Source: Coriaria nepalensis
Lineage: Eukaryota > Streptophyta > Magnoliopsida > Cucurbitales > Coriariaceae
Direction of reading: 5' to 3'
NCBI GenBank assembly: GCA_027186245.1
Contig: CP114484.1
Span: 3,236,501 to 3,300,500, forward strand
Length of the DNA stretch: 64,000 nucleotides
Positions 1 through 12,176 of this stretch are shown here, piece after piece. Position 1 is the first letter of the stretch. Each line of letters starts with the position of its first letter. Both the position numbers and the translations under genes were made by a program. The notes below the pieces were generated by a model. The model ran no database searches, had not been told where the DNA came from, and saw only the letters and a program-made list of their open reading frames with translations.

Positions 1-150
1 TTTGTTACCAAAACAGATTGATGAATAGTTTGAAATCACACTTTTACAAGAAAAATAAACCATTTCAAATAGACAGAAGACAAAGAAAACTACATCAATA
101 ATAAGGAATATCGAACTAAGTTTTAGTATTAAAATGCAAAGTTAACATAC

Positions 151-3100
151 CTGACTGTAAGAAAATGAAACCAGTCTCGAATTGCCAAGCCACCGTAGAC
201 CTCTAACAACACTATTATGAACAGAAAAACTTGCCGCAACAATGCTGGCAGAAACGTCAATGACATCTATTGTCCCACCCTGGGTCCCTAAAGCGACCAA
301 TGGAACAGAAACAGCAGGATAGTTTCCTCCACCTTCATGCAAAACATATCACATTCGCAAGCAAAATAAAAGAAAAGAAAAAATACATTACGTCCAGAAC
401 TATTCTCAAACTTCTAATCTGATTGTCCTATCTAGCAAATAGACACATTCAGAAAAATGGTAGCTCACAGGAAAGCGAACTCACGGGCCAAAGTAGCTAT
501 TAAGGATGGGGATGGTACTGCTAGCATAGTCACTGTTGAAGAAAGAAGCTGAAGCTGACCAACTAAGCTAATCTGCATGAAGAGATGTAATACCATAGAG
601 CAACGGAATTCAGAGCCAAAAGCAGATAGAAATATCACACCAGAATAGTAATCCCGAGATAATACAACTCCGTTTATACTGGTACATAAAAATATACGCA
701 ATATCAGTTTGCCATATATCTTTCTACTTCCAGTTTAGGACATCTTGTGAGTTCACCGGGCAAGTGAAAACTTGAATCTATCATGCTACTATATTTGATG
801 CTTGATAGTGAATTTCTCCATCAGGAATAAAACATGCTTCTCAAATCAGTTTAATGTCCAGATATTAAATACGAGGTGTAAACTAGAAATTGGTAAGTCT
901 CCAAATCTCCATGTTGTATGTAAGAAATATAATAAAGCTTTGTGTTTGGGAGGGGAATGATAAAGATATTATATATATGTGTGTGTGTGTCAAGATCTTA
1001 TCTGCAGCCAGCAAGCTGCAAGAGACATAATAAATATAAAGTCGACAGAGAAGAGGAAGTATTTTCAACAACATACCTTAAATGATAGGTCTTCCTGAAC
1101 GCTACTAGAACTTGGACGATTTCGGCTGCCTTTCACATGTTCTGGTTGCTTACCTGCTTTCATAGCAAGTCCACTGGTAGGAGCATCCAGAATGTTAGAA
1201 TTGCCCCGTAGTACTTTAGAGATATCATCATTAGAAGCCGAGCTTGTCTCATTCTTCTTATGATCTTCAGCCCTTTCAGCAGTTAACAGCCAGTTCCATA
1301 TTTTCCCATCATCAGAAATGGAGAGCAAATGTGTTTTCGAAACAAGAAGAGGTTCATCATAGAAATCAAAAGGAGTATCAATATCTCCATTCAGAGGAGT
1401 ATGAGGTACATCAGGATCAAGATCGCCAATATTCTGGAGGGTGGAATCTGACAAGCAGATGATGACGGCAAGAACTGAAGGAGAAGGAACAGATGTGCCA
1501 ATGGCAGGCATCAATTCTTCCATCGAACACATTATGGGGACCTGTTCGCCTCTGTGATTATACAAGATTAAGTATACCTTCCGGAAGCCACAGAATCAAG
1601 CAGAATATTATCAGCTCTAGAAAGTACACGGCATAAGAAAGAGGACAACGTGTCTGGGGAAGATACACGCGTGTATACCCATGTGTAAACATGGGCAGTG
1701 AGATGTAGTTAGAGAGATGTACTGGTTTTTAATATCCTTTAAAATATTCATTCATAAATACTGCAGCCTCAACTTCAGAATTTGAACCTTATACAAGACA
1801 ATAATTTTCTTTATAATCTTCATTCCAAATCCTTGATAACTTGTTTAGAATGATTCAAACTCAGCATTTTTTTATGCACTTGTTTGATTCAACTTACTCA
1901 ATACTGAAGTAATTTCTTTATAATTTTCTTCACAAATTTCACCAATTCTGAAGCACAATCTGAAGACGTCATCTGTTTACTACGAAATCTATAAGGGTGA
2001 CGGGAAATGGAGTTTAATGAACACCAAGACAACAATAAAAAAAATGACACAGAACATACAAGAAGCAATAACAGTCTGAGATACTCTCGCCTAAAACTAG
2101 TTTTCATTCAATGTATGTATCTCGTCCTATCCAAATGCAAAATTTAATTATCTTCAAAGCCTAACTAAGAAAGTTTGCACAAACTCCAATTTATTTAAAA
2201 TATAATTCTTTGATGCTGGGCTTGGATGCAATGAACTATCTGATTCATATCTGAAAATTCCCATCCACCGGACGGAAAGCTATAGTCAACTAAAATAATG
2301 GTATCAACACCAAACAAAAGTAAGGATTTAGCTTACTCTTTCCGCCTCCAGGTACTGAGCCTCCCATCGAGGTGAGCGCAATAGAGCAAGTCATTGCTCG
2401 GATCAGGCAAAACGTCAAGAAACTTCCCACAACCACGAGGTAATGCAGAAGAAGAAAGTGCAGTCTCGTACTCTAAATCAAACACCACCAACTCTCTTGG
2501 AAACGTCACGAACAAGATGTGCCGCCACTGTGACGAAAATGCAAATTTCGCTGTATAAAGCGGAAACATTGCAGCTGCTGAAGATGAAGAAGTAGGTGAG
2601 CCAGAAACCGCGTCTCTCTCCAGTTTCTCTAATTCGCTTGTATCAGTCCGCATCTGAAGTTCCTTCATTACAACCACACCGTCTTCATTCTCTCCAAGAA
2701 CCTTGGCCGATAGGAGAAAACCTTTGAGTCCAATTACGCAGAAATGGCGTGAATCGAACGGATCTCGACGAATACAGGATAGGAATTCAGGTGAAGCATC
2801 GTATTTCCAGATGCCACGTCCAGTTGAGGCGTTATAGATGGTGAGCATCGAAGGTCCGTGAATGGCAGCGAGGACGTAGGAGTCCGGTCGAGCCTGGATC
2901 CAGCAGAGGTCCTGAACACCGAGCTTACCATCCGAAGTATCAAACCAGAGTGTAGGAGACTTGAGACGAAAATCGATTAACGCAATGCGGCCTTGGCGAT
3001 CGGCGGCGGCGAGGAGGAGGTGAGAAGAGGAAGGCTCGGTAGAGAGAAGGTCACGGCGGAGAGGGAGAGGAGTCCAGCGAACGGAGGTAACGAAGGGGGA

Positions 3101-3370
3101 GAGAGAAGTGGAGGAGGTGGCGGTGGAGGAGGGGGAGGAAGTCGAAGGAGGAGGCATGGAAATTGCGGTGACGAGTTGCATGGAGCGAGAGTCGACGACA
3201 GTGATGGAGCTGCCGGAAGGGAAGGCGAGTAGGGCGGAGGAGCTGAGGTCGGCAGATCCGAAATTGTTGCGGCTGGGAGGACCTGGAAGCATGGAGTCCC
3301 ATGAGTCCTGAGGTTGGATTTGGGATCGGACAAATGGTTGTTGCGGTGGTGGTTTTCTTGGACTATACAT
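151..3370 (-). CDS. WDR11: WDR11-like WD40-repeat protein, N-terminal part (3' end off window)
   Basis: Four exons are visible: 3370-2337, 1551-1077, 572-485 and 332-151. The phases agree at each join (344 codons + 2 nt, then 159, 29 and 61 codons), with GT donors and AG acceptors throughout. About 593 residues are present. Plant WDR11 homologues are roughly 1,300 residues, so the rest lies left of base 1. Exon 1 starts at ATG 3370 with a Pro/Gln/Ser-rich leader, followed by WD40-type blades (for example GRIALIDF near residue 130 and the DGRLSTWRR end of exon 1). Exon 4 carries VALGTQGGTIDVIDVSA and RGLRWLGNSRLVSFSYSQ, which are typical of this family. In animals WDR11 forms part of a Golgi/endosome tethering complex; for the plant protein a trafficking role is inference. 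Exon 1 is much richer in G and C than the rest of the window, which produces many spurious overlapping frames. Confidence 0.9.
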
Positions 3371-3540
3371 CTTGACGAAATTGAGAGGGACAAGATGGAA
3401 GTTTTGGTGAAATTGGTTTTGGTTTCTTATGTACTGGAGTTCTCCATTGGAGAAGCAGAGGAGGTAGTGAGAGAACGGGAAGAGGGAGAGAGAGAGTTGA
3501 CGTTAAAAATGTTACGAGTTAGAACATGCCGTTAATTTGT
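3371..3540 (-). promoter_or_regulatory. 5' leader and proximal promoter of the WDR11-like gene
   Basis: Immediately upstream of the ATG, the minus strand reads as a pyrimidine-rich leader with a CT tract (GA-rich on the plus strand at about 3465-3500). This is a common feature of plant 5' leaders. No clear TATA box was seen, so the transcription start is not fixed. Confidence 0.4.
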
Positions 3541-5389
3541 TTTAAGGACGACATGTCGTCAAAGGTAACAAGTGAATTCGAGTTATTGGGCTCCCACAAA
3601 CATTATGCTTTCTAGCATGTGAAATATATATAATCTAAAAAAAAAAAACTTCAAATTTTAAATGCAAATAATAATCAAAGTAAATCTTACCTAAAAATTC
3701 GCCCAAAAAAGATAACATAAGAATTATCCAAAATCATACATCTAAGTGTTCTCCCAAAGATACATACATAATTTGCCTTCTTTTTTTTTTTTTTTTTCTT
3801 TGTTGGAAATAGTAAATGATATTCAATTAGGTAGATATATATGTAGTTAATGAAATATGTAAACGTGTGAATAATCTCTAATGACTTATCGCGTTGACAG
3901 GGATACTTAACCCCACTACGTTGTTATGACATTAGAGATCAAACACTTGCATACACGTTGTTGCATTTTAATATAATAACACCATGTGTTTATTTGAGTG
4001 ATTATTAAATGTTAGAATTTCTACTCAGCTTTCAAATCTCAGATCATGTTTTAAGATTAGTAGCTTCAGTATGTTAAAACAAACTAATGACGTATTGGGT
4101 CTTTTAAGCATCTTCGTTTTAAAAAAAAAAATTAAATATCTGATAAATATGATATTAATTAAAGAACTATGAACTTAATAAAGTATCAAATTGAGAATCG
4201 AATTTTTTCTTTTGTATAAACTATATTTATGATATATCGATTTATTTCAACCGTATATATCATATTTGTATTACCGTATTGCATAATATATTAACTTTGT
4301 ATATAATTAAGATAAATCAGTTCAAGAAATTCTTTTAAAATTCTTTTTCATCTCTTTTTAAAATTTCTTCTTTATAGAAGTTTTTTTTTTTTTTCTATAT
4401 TTTTTGTTGAGTTTTTTATTTTTAATAATGATCATTTAGTTTTTTCTAACTAATCTAATCTATCATTTAGGCCAAAATTTCCTTCCTCTAATTTCCTTCC
4501 CTTTACTCTCCATTCTTAAAATCATATTCAAATAAGAGAATGAAACTTTTTTTTAACAAAATCATATCCAACCAAAATTAGGGGGAGTATCGCAATGATT
4601 TGCTTTAGAATGTTATAGAGAAAATAAAAAAAATTAAATATTTATAATATTTTATATTATAATATTGCTAAAAAAAATTCTTGAGTAGTATTAGATTCAA
4701 TTTTAATTTTAGACTTTAGGGCTTTTGTTCTAAAGGAAATGAATATTGAATTAGTTAAATTTCTTTTTTAGAGATTTATTTTTCAAATTTAAAATATTTA
4801 TACTATTTTCTTAAATAAATTTTAAAATAAAAAATATATACGCTTCCTTTTAAATTTATTCACCGAATATCCATTTATAATCCATTTTAGCGAAATTAAA
4901 AAAAAAAAAAGTTGCATTTCTTATTACACCGTAACATTAATTGCGGGAAACTATAGTAAGATTGAACTACTACATTTATTAGAGCACTCGCGTATACAGG
5001 CAGGCACAAACAAAGTAGTGCTCCACCAATTACAAACCATATAAATAATATAATATCAACACGGAAATTAATAAACATAATATAATAAAAATTATATTTG
5101 ATTTATTATAATACGTTTTTAATAATAAATATAAGAAAATTAATATGATTATGATAATTTATTTAAATTTAAGATTTGCATCATTAAAATTAAGAAATAA
5201 TGGACTTTCTTTCTATACTTAACTAAATTTTATATTTAATTTATTTCTAAATAAAGTTAAGAAATTTAAAAAATCTTGATAAATTAATAAAGTTAGTAAT
5301 TCTAATAGTAAAAACAAATAAATAAACTTTGAATAAAGTTAAAAAAAAAAAAAAAAAAAACACTTACTTCTCTAATGTACTCTCTAGAC
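3541..5389. other. AT-rich intergenic DNA, no gene seen
   Basis: Long A and T runs (for example poly-T at 3780-3797 and poly-A at 5341-5360) and no reading frame with coding character. About 58 bases at 4213-4270 resemble 26164-26222, so at least part is dispersed repeat. Confidence 0.5.
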
Positions 5390-7010
5390 ACTTCTTCAAA
5401 GCAAGATCATTAATAAGATTAGGGGGAGGAGTAGATTCAACGTGGCTACCTTTGTCTTCTTGTACCTCCGCTTCTTGTTGACGTCTATGAATGGGGATGT
5501 AATGGCCGGAGCACACTTCTTTCTCCTCACACCCCGTCTGCAGTCGAAGACACTCGAGGTCATATAAGTATCCTCAAAATTATCTTATCCATCCTTTGGC
5601 TTCTCACTTTAACCCCAAATAACAAGTTTTTGCCCAACTTCGGATGATGATGGTGGTGTAGAAGATGAGGGAGGTGGTGCAAGCAAAATAAAAGATTAGG
5701 GAGAGGAAAGTGGAGGTAGAGGTGAAGGTTGACGTGACGGTAAAGGTGGAGGTTATGCAGAATCTGGACACTCAGGATCACCAAGTACAGACAATAGAGA
5801 AAGGGAAGGAGATGGAGGGTCCCGATCATCTCCAACAACACTAAACCTGTCATCTCCCTCTTCTACTCCCTACCCTATCCCCTTACCTATTCCATCATGT
5901 TCTCCTCCATTTTCTCCCTCATATTCCCACCCCTATCTTTCCTCATTACCTCTCTCATCTCTCTATCCCTTCAAACTTACTATTTATCTTCATTACCTCC
6001 ACCTCCAAATCTTCTAGAAGAGTATCAATCCTTGACCTCCCCCACTCCCTAAAGAAACTTTCCCATCCCCACTAGCTCTAACTACATTTTTAACTTTCAA
6101 ATATTTTTTTCTTAACTTCTTCTTTCTTCTTCGATTAATACCACTTCTTTTTCTTTTTCTTGGTCTTTGTCTTCAGCCTCTAACAATTCAGTGGTTAAAA
6201 AATCTATAATTTGATCTTCCCCATCATCAAAGAATGGCTCTAGTGTCATTAAGTAATGTTGAGAATCTTCTTCCTTCAACATTTTTAAGATTTATTAGAC
6301 GATGAGTTGTAGCAAATTTAAATTCAAACCATTTTATATAATTCAGACGCATAAATAGACATACATAAATAAATAAATGTTTGACAAAATACTTACAATC
6401 GGTGTATTTATCCAATGCATGATATCTATGTACGATACATGTGGCTCTATAGATGACCAATTTATAATACAAGGTATGTGATTCTTATGCACCCTCAATC
6501 CAACTCATTTTCCAAGACTAGGAATGACTTCGTAACCTCATACATGCATAGTTAATGAATAATCTTAAATCAATCCATCTTATATTGGAAGTGAGAAGAA
6601 ATAAAAGAACAATAAGTATATAAAGTCAATCTTCGAACTGATCGGACACCCAAATAAGGAGTAAGTTTCTTCTTTTATTTTCTCTATTTTATGTCTTAAG
6701 GTCTTGTACTTGATATCCTTCTTCATGGGTTTTATGATCTCCTTAAAGGAGATTCTAACCGACGAGTACGCATTGAACTACTCCAGCTTATTTGCTATGG
6801 ATAATATACTAGGACAAATTGATATCTTCCTATCCTAACGCAATAGGATTGCCACAACGACATAGAGAATAGCCATCTTCATAATATTGACGTCTTCATT
6901 ACTTCATTTCTCATTGAAAAGTCTCGCTAGCTCTGCAATCAGAACAGGAATGGTTTCTGTAACAGAGCATGCTTCTAACATAAGCCACCATGCTGTTCAA
7001 GAGTCCGAAG
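5390..7010 (-). mobile_element. Degenerate DUF1985/Ulp1-type transposon (MULE-like) remnant
   Basis: Read on the minus strand from about 6840 downward, broken frames give pieces typical of the transposon proteins that pair a DUF1985 region with a Ulp1 (C48) peptidase. These are an IANKLE-x-FNAYSS segment (about 6760-6820), YEVIPSLGK (about 6510-6540), a following PCIINW segment, an acidic stretch with FDDGEDQIIDF and many Glu/Lys (about 6110-6240), and a basic RRKKCAPAITSPFIDVNKK segment (about 5480-5540). Stops and frameshifts interrupt it throughout. The Ulp1 catalytic part is not seen. The order of pieces matches the better-preserved remnant at 44.2-46.1 kb. The assignment rests on remembered family patterns. 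Confidence 0.55.
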
Positions 7011-7164
7011 GACAAACTTAAACCAAAACTTGGTTCTTCGGCTTCAAAACTAGATCAAAATAATTAAAATAAAAGGTCAAGAGTGATGGAAGCAGGAATC
7101 CGATCACATCATACAAAAACAACTTCTATTTTGATCTACGCATAATACGCAAACTGTAGTTATT

Positions 7165-7243
7165 GAGTATGTCGACCATCGAGTATATCAACTCCATCGA
7201 CCCATCGAGTATCTCGACCCATCGAGTATCTCGACCCTTCGAG
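7165..7243. repeat. Short tandem repeat, GAGTATCTCGACCCATC-like units
   Basis: Four imperfect copies of a 16-18 bp unit built on GAGTAT-x-TCGACC-x-ATC follow one another; the last two full copies are almost identical. Confidence 0.75.
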
Positions 7244-7499
7244 CCAAAACAAACATTTTCAAACAAAAAGATTCTAAACTCACAATATAACAGTTTCATC
7301 AATGTTTAAGTTTGGTGTCGATTTGATTAAATCTCACAAATTACCTCTTATGGCGTTCACATGTTATTCCTTTGATTTAGAGGCTTGGAATTTATCACTG
7401 TGTCTTATCCAGCAATAAACCTATAGAGAAAGTGAATGGTGTTGAAAAGGAGATAATTCCAACAATCATACTTGGACAGTCAATGATGATCTTCTCACA

Positions 7500-7925
7500 T
7501 GTTGGCTTCTCATAATGATGAAAGAAAAGGTTATTTGGCGCAACACGAAAATGTGAAAAATAATAGAAAATTCTTGTTCGTAACACATGAAATAGTATTT
7601 GCTCGAAATTCATTCGAGCAAACATTAAACCACCCTAAAATCCACTAGAGAATATAATTATGAAAATACTAAGTTTAATTTTTATTCATAAAATCAATGC
7701 TCTTTAAAACTACAAAATCTTTATTTATAGATAAATTGGTATAATTCCTAATAATTAAGACTCCTAATGAATATATAAATAAAATGAAAGTCCTACTAAG
7801 ATCGGAATTCTTAATAAATTATGTCTCTAACTAAAATATAATTAAAACAACAAATATTATAAAAATACTCCAAAAACTAACAAAATAGAAAAATGGAAAA
7901 ACACTTCATTTCACGTCCATTATCA
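7500..7925 (-). repeat. 3' LTR of the compact retrotransposon
   Basis: Downstream copy on the minus strand. It carries about 40 extra bases near its 3' end relative to the other LTR, so the outer edge is approximate. Confidence 0.6.
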
Positions 7926-8960
7926 TTCTCTTCTACTTCAAAATAACTCATTCTCGAATTACTACTTGAATATTGAAATCATATTTCTAGATGAAAAATG
8001 ATTTCGAATATATAACAATCTTTAAAATTTCCATGAAATTAGTTTTCAATATTACCATTACTTTTTTTTTTAATCTTCAAATAATTTGTTATTTCGATTA
8101 AAAGTTGCGCGCTAGAATTTAATAAGAAGTTATCAACTCCAATAAAATCAACATATAAACACTCAATAATTTTCAAATGATCCTCAACTTTAAGTACTTC
8201 GTTTATCTTCTTTTCCCTCAATACTTTACTAATCTCAATTTTGTGAGTTTTGAAGTCTTCTTCATAATCTTTCACATGAATTTGAACTGACTTTATGAAT
8301 TTAGATTTCTTCTATAACATCTAAAATTCAAATTTATTGATCTTCATTGATTGCGTCTGTAATGTTTTTTATCTCCTTCTCTAAGATTTATGTGTGCGTA
8401 TCTTCTAGAAAATCTAAACTATCTTGAATATGCATACTTTGTTTTTAATCTTTATTTAGATCTTTCTTGAATTTTTCTTAAATATGAAACTGAATTTTTA
8501 TAATAATTCATCATAATGAGAGAAAAAAATTCATAGCTAATTCTCAACTATCAAAGATATGACATTTATTAAAAAAAAACTTTTGTCGCCAAGATTGTAA
8601 CGGCTCTTTTCTATGAAGTAATTCGTAACTTTCCTTAACTAGGTTTAAAAAAAAAAAAAATAAATAAAACTTTTCTTGATTGTGTGGTTAATACTCCGCT
8701 AACAAACTACATATCCACCAAGTTTTTCTTCCGTAAGAATTACTCTCTCGTACTCAATACCATGAAGATAGTAAATAAATTTATCTAAGTCCACCAATCA
8801 ATGGGTAAAATTATAGCAACTGAATAATTCATCAAAAGTTCGAATTTGATAATAATTAGGAATTCGATAACCAATAAGGTTACCATTCTTTCAAAATTAT
8901 CTATCAAGAACATGTCTATTCATAGGTTAAACTATGACTTCAAACTAATCGTCAGTTATA

Positions 8961-8972
8961 ACTCTGATGCTA
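8961..8972 (-). other. Primer-binding-site-like sequence (tRNA-iMet type)
   Basis: Minus-strand TAGCATCAGAGT differs from TGGTATCAGAGC at three positions and lies five bases inside the LTR end, the expected place for a primer site. Confidence 0.5.
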
Positions 8973-8977
8973 GCTGA

Positions 8978-9361
8978 TGTTGGATTGAAGTGTGAAAAGA
9001 AAAAAAAAAGCACAAATTAGTGTTTGTTCAAAATTCGCTCGAACGGACATTAAACAACCGTGGAATCCATTAAAGAATAGAAATTCAGAAAATTTATAAT
9101 TTTAATTTTTATTCATCAAAAGACTATTCTTTAAAACTGCAGACTCTCTAGGTAAATAGGTAAAACCCTAATGGTATAAGAAAATCCTAACAATTAAGGC
9201 TCCTAATTACATTACAATTAAAATATAAATTCTAGGACTATTAGAAATCTTAACAAATTATGAGTCATAACTAAAACATAATAAATAAAAATAAATAAAA
9301 CTACAAAAATACCTCAAATACTAAGAAAAAAAATAAATACTTTAATTTTCATCCCTTATCA
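8978..9361 (-). repeat. 5' LTR of the compact retrotransposon
   Basis: 384 bp; on the minus strand it runs TGATAAGGG...CAATCCAACA and is followed by the primer-binding-like site. Confidence 0.65.
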
Positions 9362-9500
9362 TTATTCGTATGTTCATGAAGAGGACTATACTGCTTATTA
9401 AGTAAGTATGATCTTCTCTTAATAAACAACTTCTTGCTCACACGGTAGAGAAGGAAGAAAATATAAAACAATATGCTAATTAATGGGGATTAGGAAAGGG

Positions 9501-9779
9501 TTTCATTCTCTTGAAGAATATTTCAGAGAACTCAAATCTATTTGTGACAACATGGCTGTCATCAAAGAGCTTGTTTTAGACTTAGACAAAGTTTTCCAGT
9601 TTGCCCATGGCCGTGGTAGAAATTACATGAATTTTCGTACTTCTATGCTCATTTAGCCTCCTTATCCATCTTTTAATCAGTTTGTGATGGCATTTCAAGG
9701 CCATGAACAAACTATTTCAACACATCGAAATGAAGAGAAAATTTTCATTGATCAAACTCTGCTACGTGAGAACGTTTAA
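9501..9779 (+). pseudogene. Copia-type gag fragment
   Basis: The plus strand from 9501 encodes a UBN2/copia-gag-like segment: LEEYFRELKSICDNMA, then DLDKVFQFAHGRG, NFRTSML, PPYPSFNQFVMAFQGHEQ and a final Glu-rich part. A TAG at 9654-9656 falls in frame exactly where a Lys or Gln would be expected in MLTKPPYPS, and no start or nucleic-acid-binding zinc knuckle is seen. It is a dead scrap, opposite in orientation to the neighbouring LTR pair, so it belongs to a different element. Confidence 0.7.
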
Positions 9780-12095
9780 GGGCAATAAACTATTGATATC
9801 TTTTATTGATAATTGTAATCATATTTATACATAAATGTTGATACTATAATTTTAAAAATTTAAAATGAATTAAAATCAACTAATGAGAGACGACCGAACA
9901 TGTCAGTTGGCTAATTGATCAAATTGGCCGATAAAACATAAATTTCGGCCATCATGGTGAATTTTGGCCCTAGCAAATTCGGCCAAACTAAATTTCCCAT
10001 AAAAAATATGAAACTTCACGTAGATCAATGAAGTGGCAAACAGTTACCGTAAATTGCTTATACAATGATCATTCAAGGTTCGATCTCAACCATCTAAACA
10101 AAAGATAAATGAAGATTTCATTTAATAAGAGATTTAATTTTATCTCTTAGCTCATTAATGATAGCCATAAGCAAGTGAATTTTCAGCTAATAAAAAGATA
10201 AAATCAACTAAGTATGTGAGGGTCAAAAGATAAGATGTTTTCTTTTACTTTAATATTTAAAATTTTTTAATTTCATCTTGTTTATTTAAGTTGTAGTATT
10301 AGATCTAGGTTAAATTTAATTTCTTGTCTCATTATAAATATAAATATATTTTTAAATAAAATAATTATAAATATATATATTTTTTAAATTCTCTATTCTC
10401 ATTTATAAAAAGATCCAAATAATAAAGATAAATATATTTTCTCTTCCTAAAAAAATCCAAACACTAAAAAGAGAATATTAAATTCCATGTATTCTCTCTC
10501 ATTCCCTTTCTTTAATGAATCCCTCCGTTCTTCTTAACCAAACATACTCTGGGAAAGACAGTTGCAAGTTAGGATGACTATTCAGAACCTTTTTTTTTCC
10601 CCTATCAAATTAAAATATAATGACGCTTATTGTATTATAATAATTTACACAATTGAAAAACAACTAAACATTTTGATAAATGTTTTTAGATTATTTATAA
10701 CTTTGATATTGTAGTTTGCAAAGTTATAATATCAACAAAAATATGTAGGAAAAAAATAAGAGCTTACTGCACCCAGCTCAGGGATCTCTGCGGGATAACC
10801 CCCCTCCGAGTCCTCGACTCAATGTTGACTTTGCTTCTTTGAAATTGTTCCATTGGTTGTTAAGGTCTGAGGCCCTTGGTTGGCATCAGGTTGGCTCTTC
10901 TTTTAGATATCAGGAGCGGCCTTCTTAGACCTTGAAATTCATACCCGAATAACCCTAACAAAAATAAGGTTACCCTTAGTCATTGTTCTGTTCCGACAAC
11001 CGGTTCCTATTCCATATACGCTTGTTACAAGATCTCACTTCATTCACACATCTACCTACTTTGATATGATTGATCAGATACACATGTATGAAATTGGTGC
11101 AAACCCTAACTGAATTCTCCATTATATTACGAGGATACACTTTTTATATTATGATAATATTAATTATTATTTTATTTTAATTAATCTACCTAATATATCA
11201 TAAATTTGACTTCTAATTATTTTATTCCATAATTGTATTAAAAGATATACAATTTTGTTTTTTTTTCATTCATGCTAATTAACTCTATCGCTCCGGCCTT
11301 ATTTTGAGTTGTGTAATGCTTAGTTATCTTCTCTTTTAAAAATGGCAAGTTTGTGTATTTAAGGTGCGTTACAATTTTAAAGTAATTTTATACATGAATG
11401 GACTTCTTTAAAGATAATACACGTTATCTTCTCTTTTTTTTTTTAAATCCGTCATAAATGAACGGTTCAAAAATGGGAGAAGGTATTGACTTTGTAGGAC
11501 CAACCACCAGATTTTATAACGTGTATTATAATTTTAATTATACCATACCTTAATTAATTAGGTCAAATACTATATGATGCATAATGTCATAGGAAAAAAA
11601 AATAGTACTTTGTTCAATTCTGTTCAAAAAAGTTTCACAACAGACGACTAGCTCAACTTTTCTAAGCTTTCCCATGTTGACTTTGTCAAACTATTAGATT
11701 ACGCACACCATTTTCCAACACGTGCCTGGTTCCAACCTAGAGCATACCGAGGAGTATCAATTTAATACACGTGTCAATAATCAATTAATGCACGTGACAA
11801 TATCTGGAAGTAAGTATAATGCATAAAGAAAATATGGTTATCTATAACGATAATAAACTTTTCCCAAGCAAAGAGTTTAATATTCAATAACATACTTTGA
11901 GATAACGTATTTGAAAGATCTAAACTTTAAATTTTAAACTAAAGTTTTCAATTAAAAAAATGTGTACCTAAATGGTCAAATCATCTTATTTTTAAAATCT
12001 ATTGACTCAAAAAATCCACGTCCGTTGTATGGTCGAAGAAAAAGTCACGATCACTAGCCAACAGCAAGTCATCTTCCTTACGGCTTCTCCATCAA
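9780..12095. other. Intergenic DNA; one more GC-balanced block, no gene identified
   Basis: Mostly AT-rich without coding signal. 9890-9990 repeats GGCC(G/A)-containing words (TTCGGCC, TTTGGCC). 10770-11010 is visibly less AT-rich than its surroundings (CCCCCCTCCGAGTCCTCGAC and neighbouring bases) but gives no open frame of note; it may be a captured fragment. Confidence 0.45.
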
Positions 12096-12102
12096 CTTCA
12101 TC

Positions 12103-12108
12103 TATAAA
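12103..12108 (+). promoter_or_regulatory. TATA box of the phytocyanin gene
   Basis: TCTATAAATT lies about 70 bases before the ATG at 12177, a good distance for a plant core promoter with a short leader. Confidence 0.65.
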
Positions 12109-12176
12109 TTGATTAAATCATATGTTGATCGTACATTACGTTCTGAGATTAATCAAATTCACACAAGATTGAAGAG

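Larger units (their letters stand above)
7500..9361 (-). mobile_element. Compact degenerate LTR retrotransposon (minus orientation)
   Basis: Two direct repeats, 7500-7925 and 8978-9361, share a long, clearly alignable body containing TGTTC(A/G)AAATTC, TTTAATTTTTATTCAT, CTTTAAAACT and ATTAAG(A/G)CTCCTAAT. On the minus strand each begins TGATAA, and the 9361-8978 copy ends CCAACA, giving TG...CA ends. Just inside the 5' LTR, at 8972-8961, the minus strand reads TAGCATCAGAGT, close to the initiator-Met tRNA primer site TGGTATCAGAGC. Just before the 3' LTR, at 7926-7943, it is purine-rich (AGAAGAGAA), like a polypurine tract. The internal part is only about 1.05 kb and holds one 78-codon frame (8275-8039) with no recognised domain, so it is non-autonomous or deleted. 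No matching target duplication was found; the 7500 edge is uncertain. Confidence 0.7.

Noticed and set aside
2977..3393. Pro- and Gly-rich frames overlapping WDR11 exon 1
   Set aside because: GC-rich exon produces open frames in every direction; only the minus-strand frame has family similarity.
5560..5853. His/Leu-rich minus-strand frame with LHLY repeats
   Set aside because: Low-complexity CCTCCACCT-type DNA inside the DUF1985 transposon remnant; another frame of the same strand is Pro/Ser-rich and equally unsupported.
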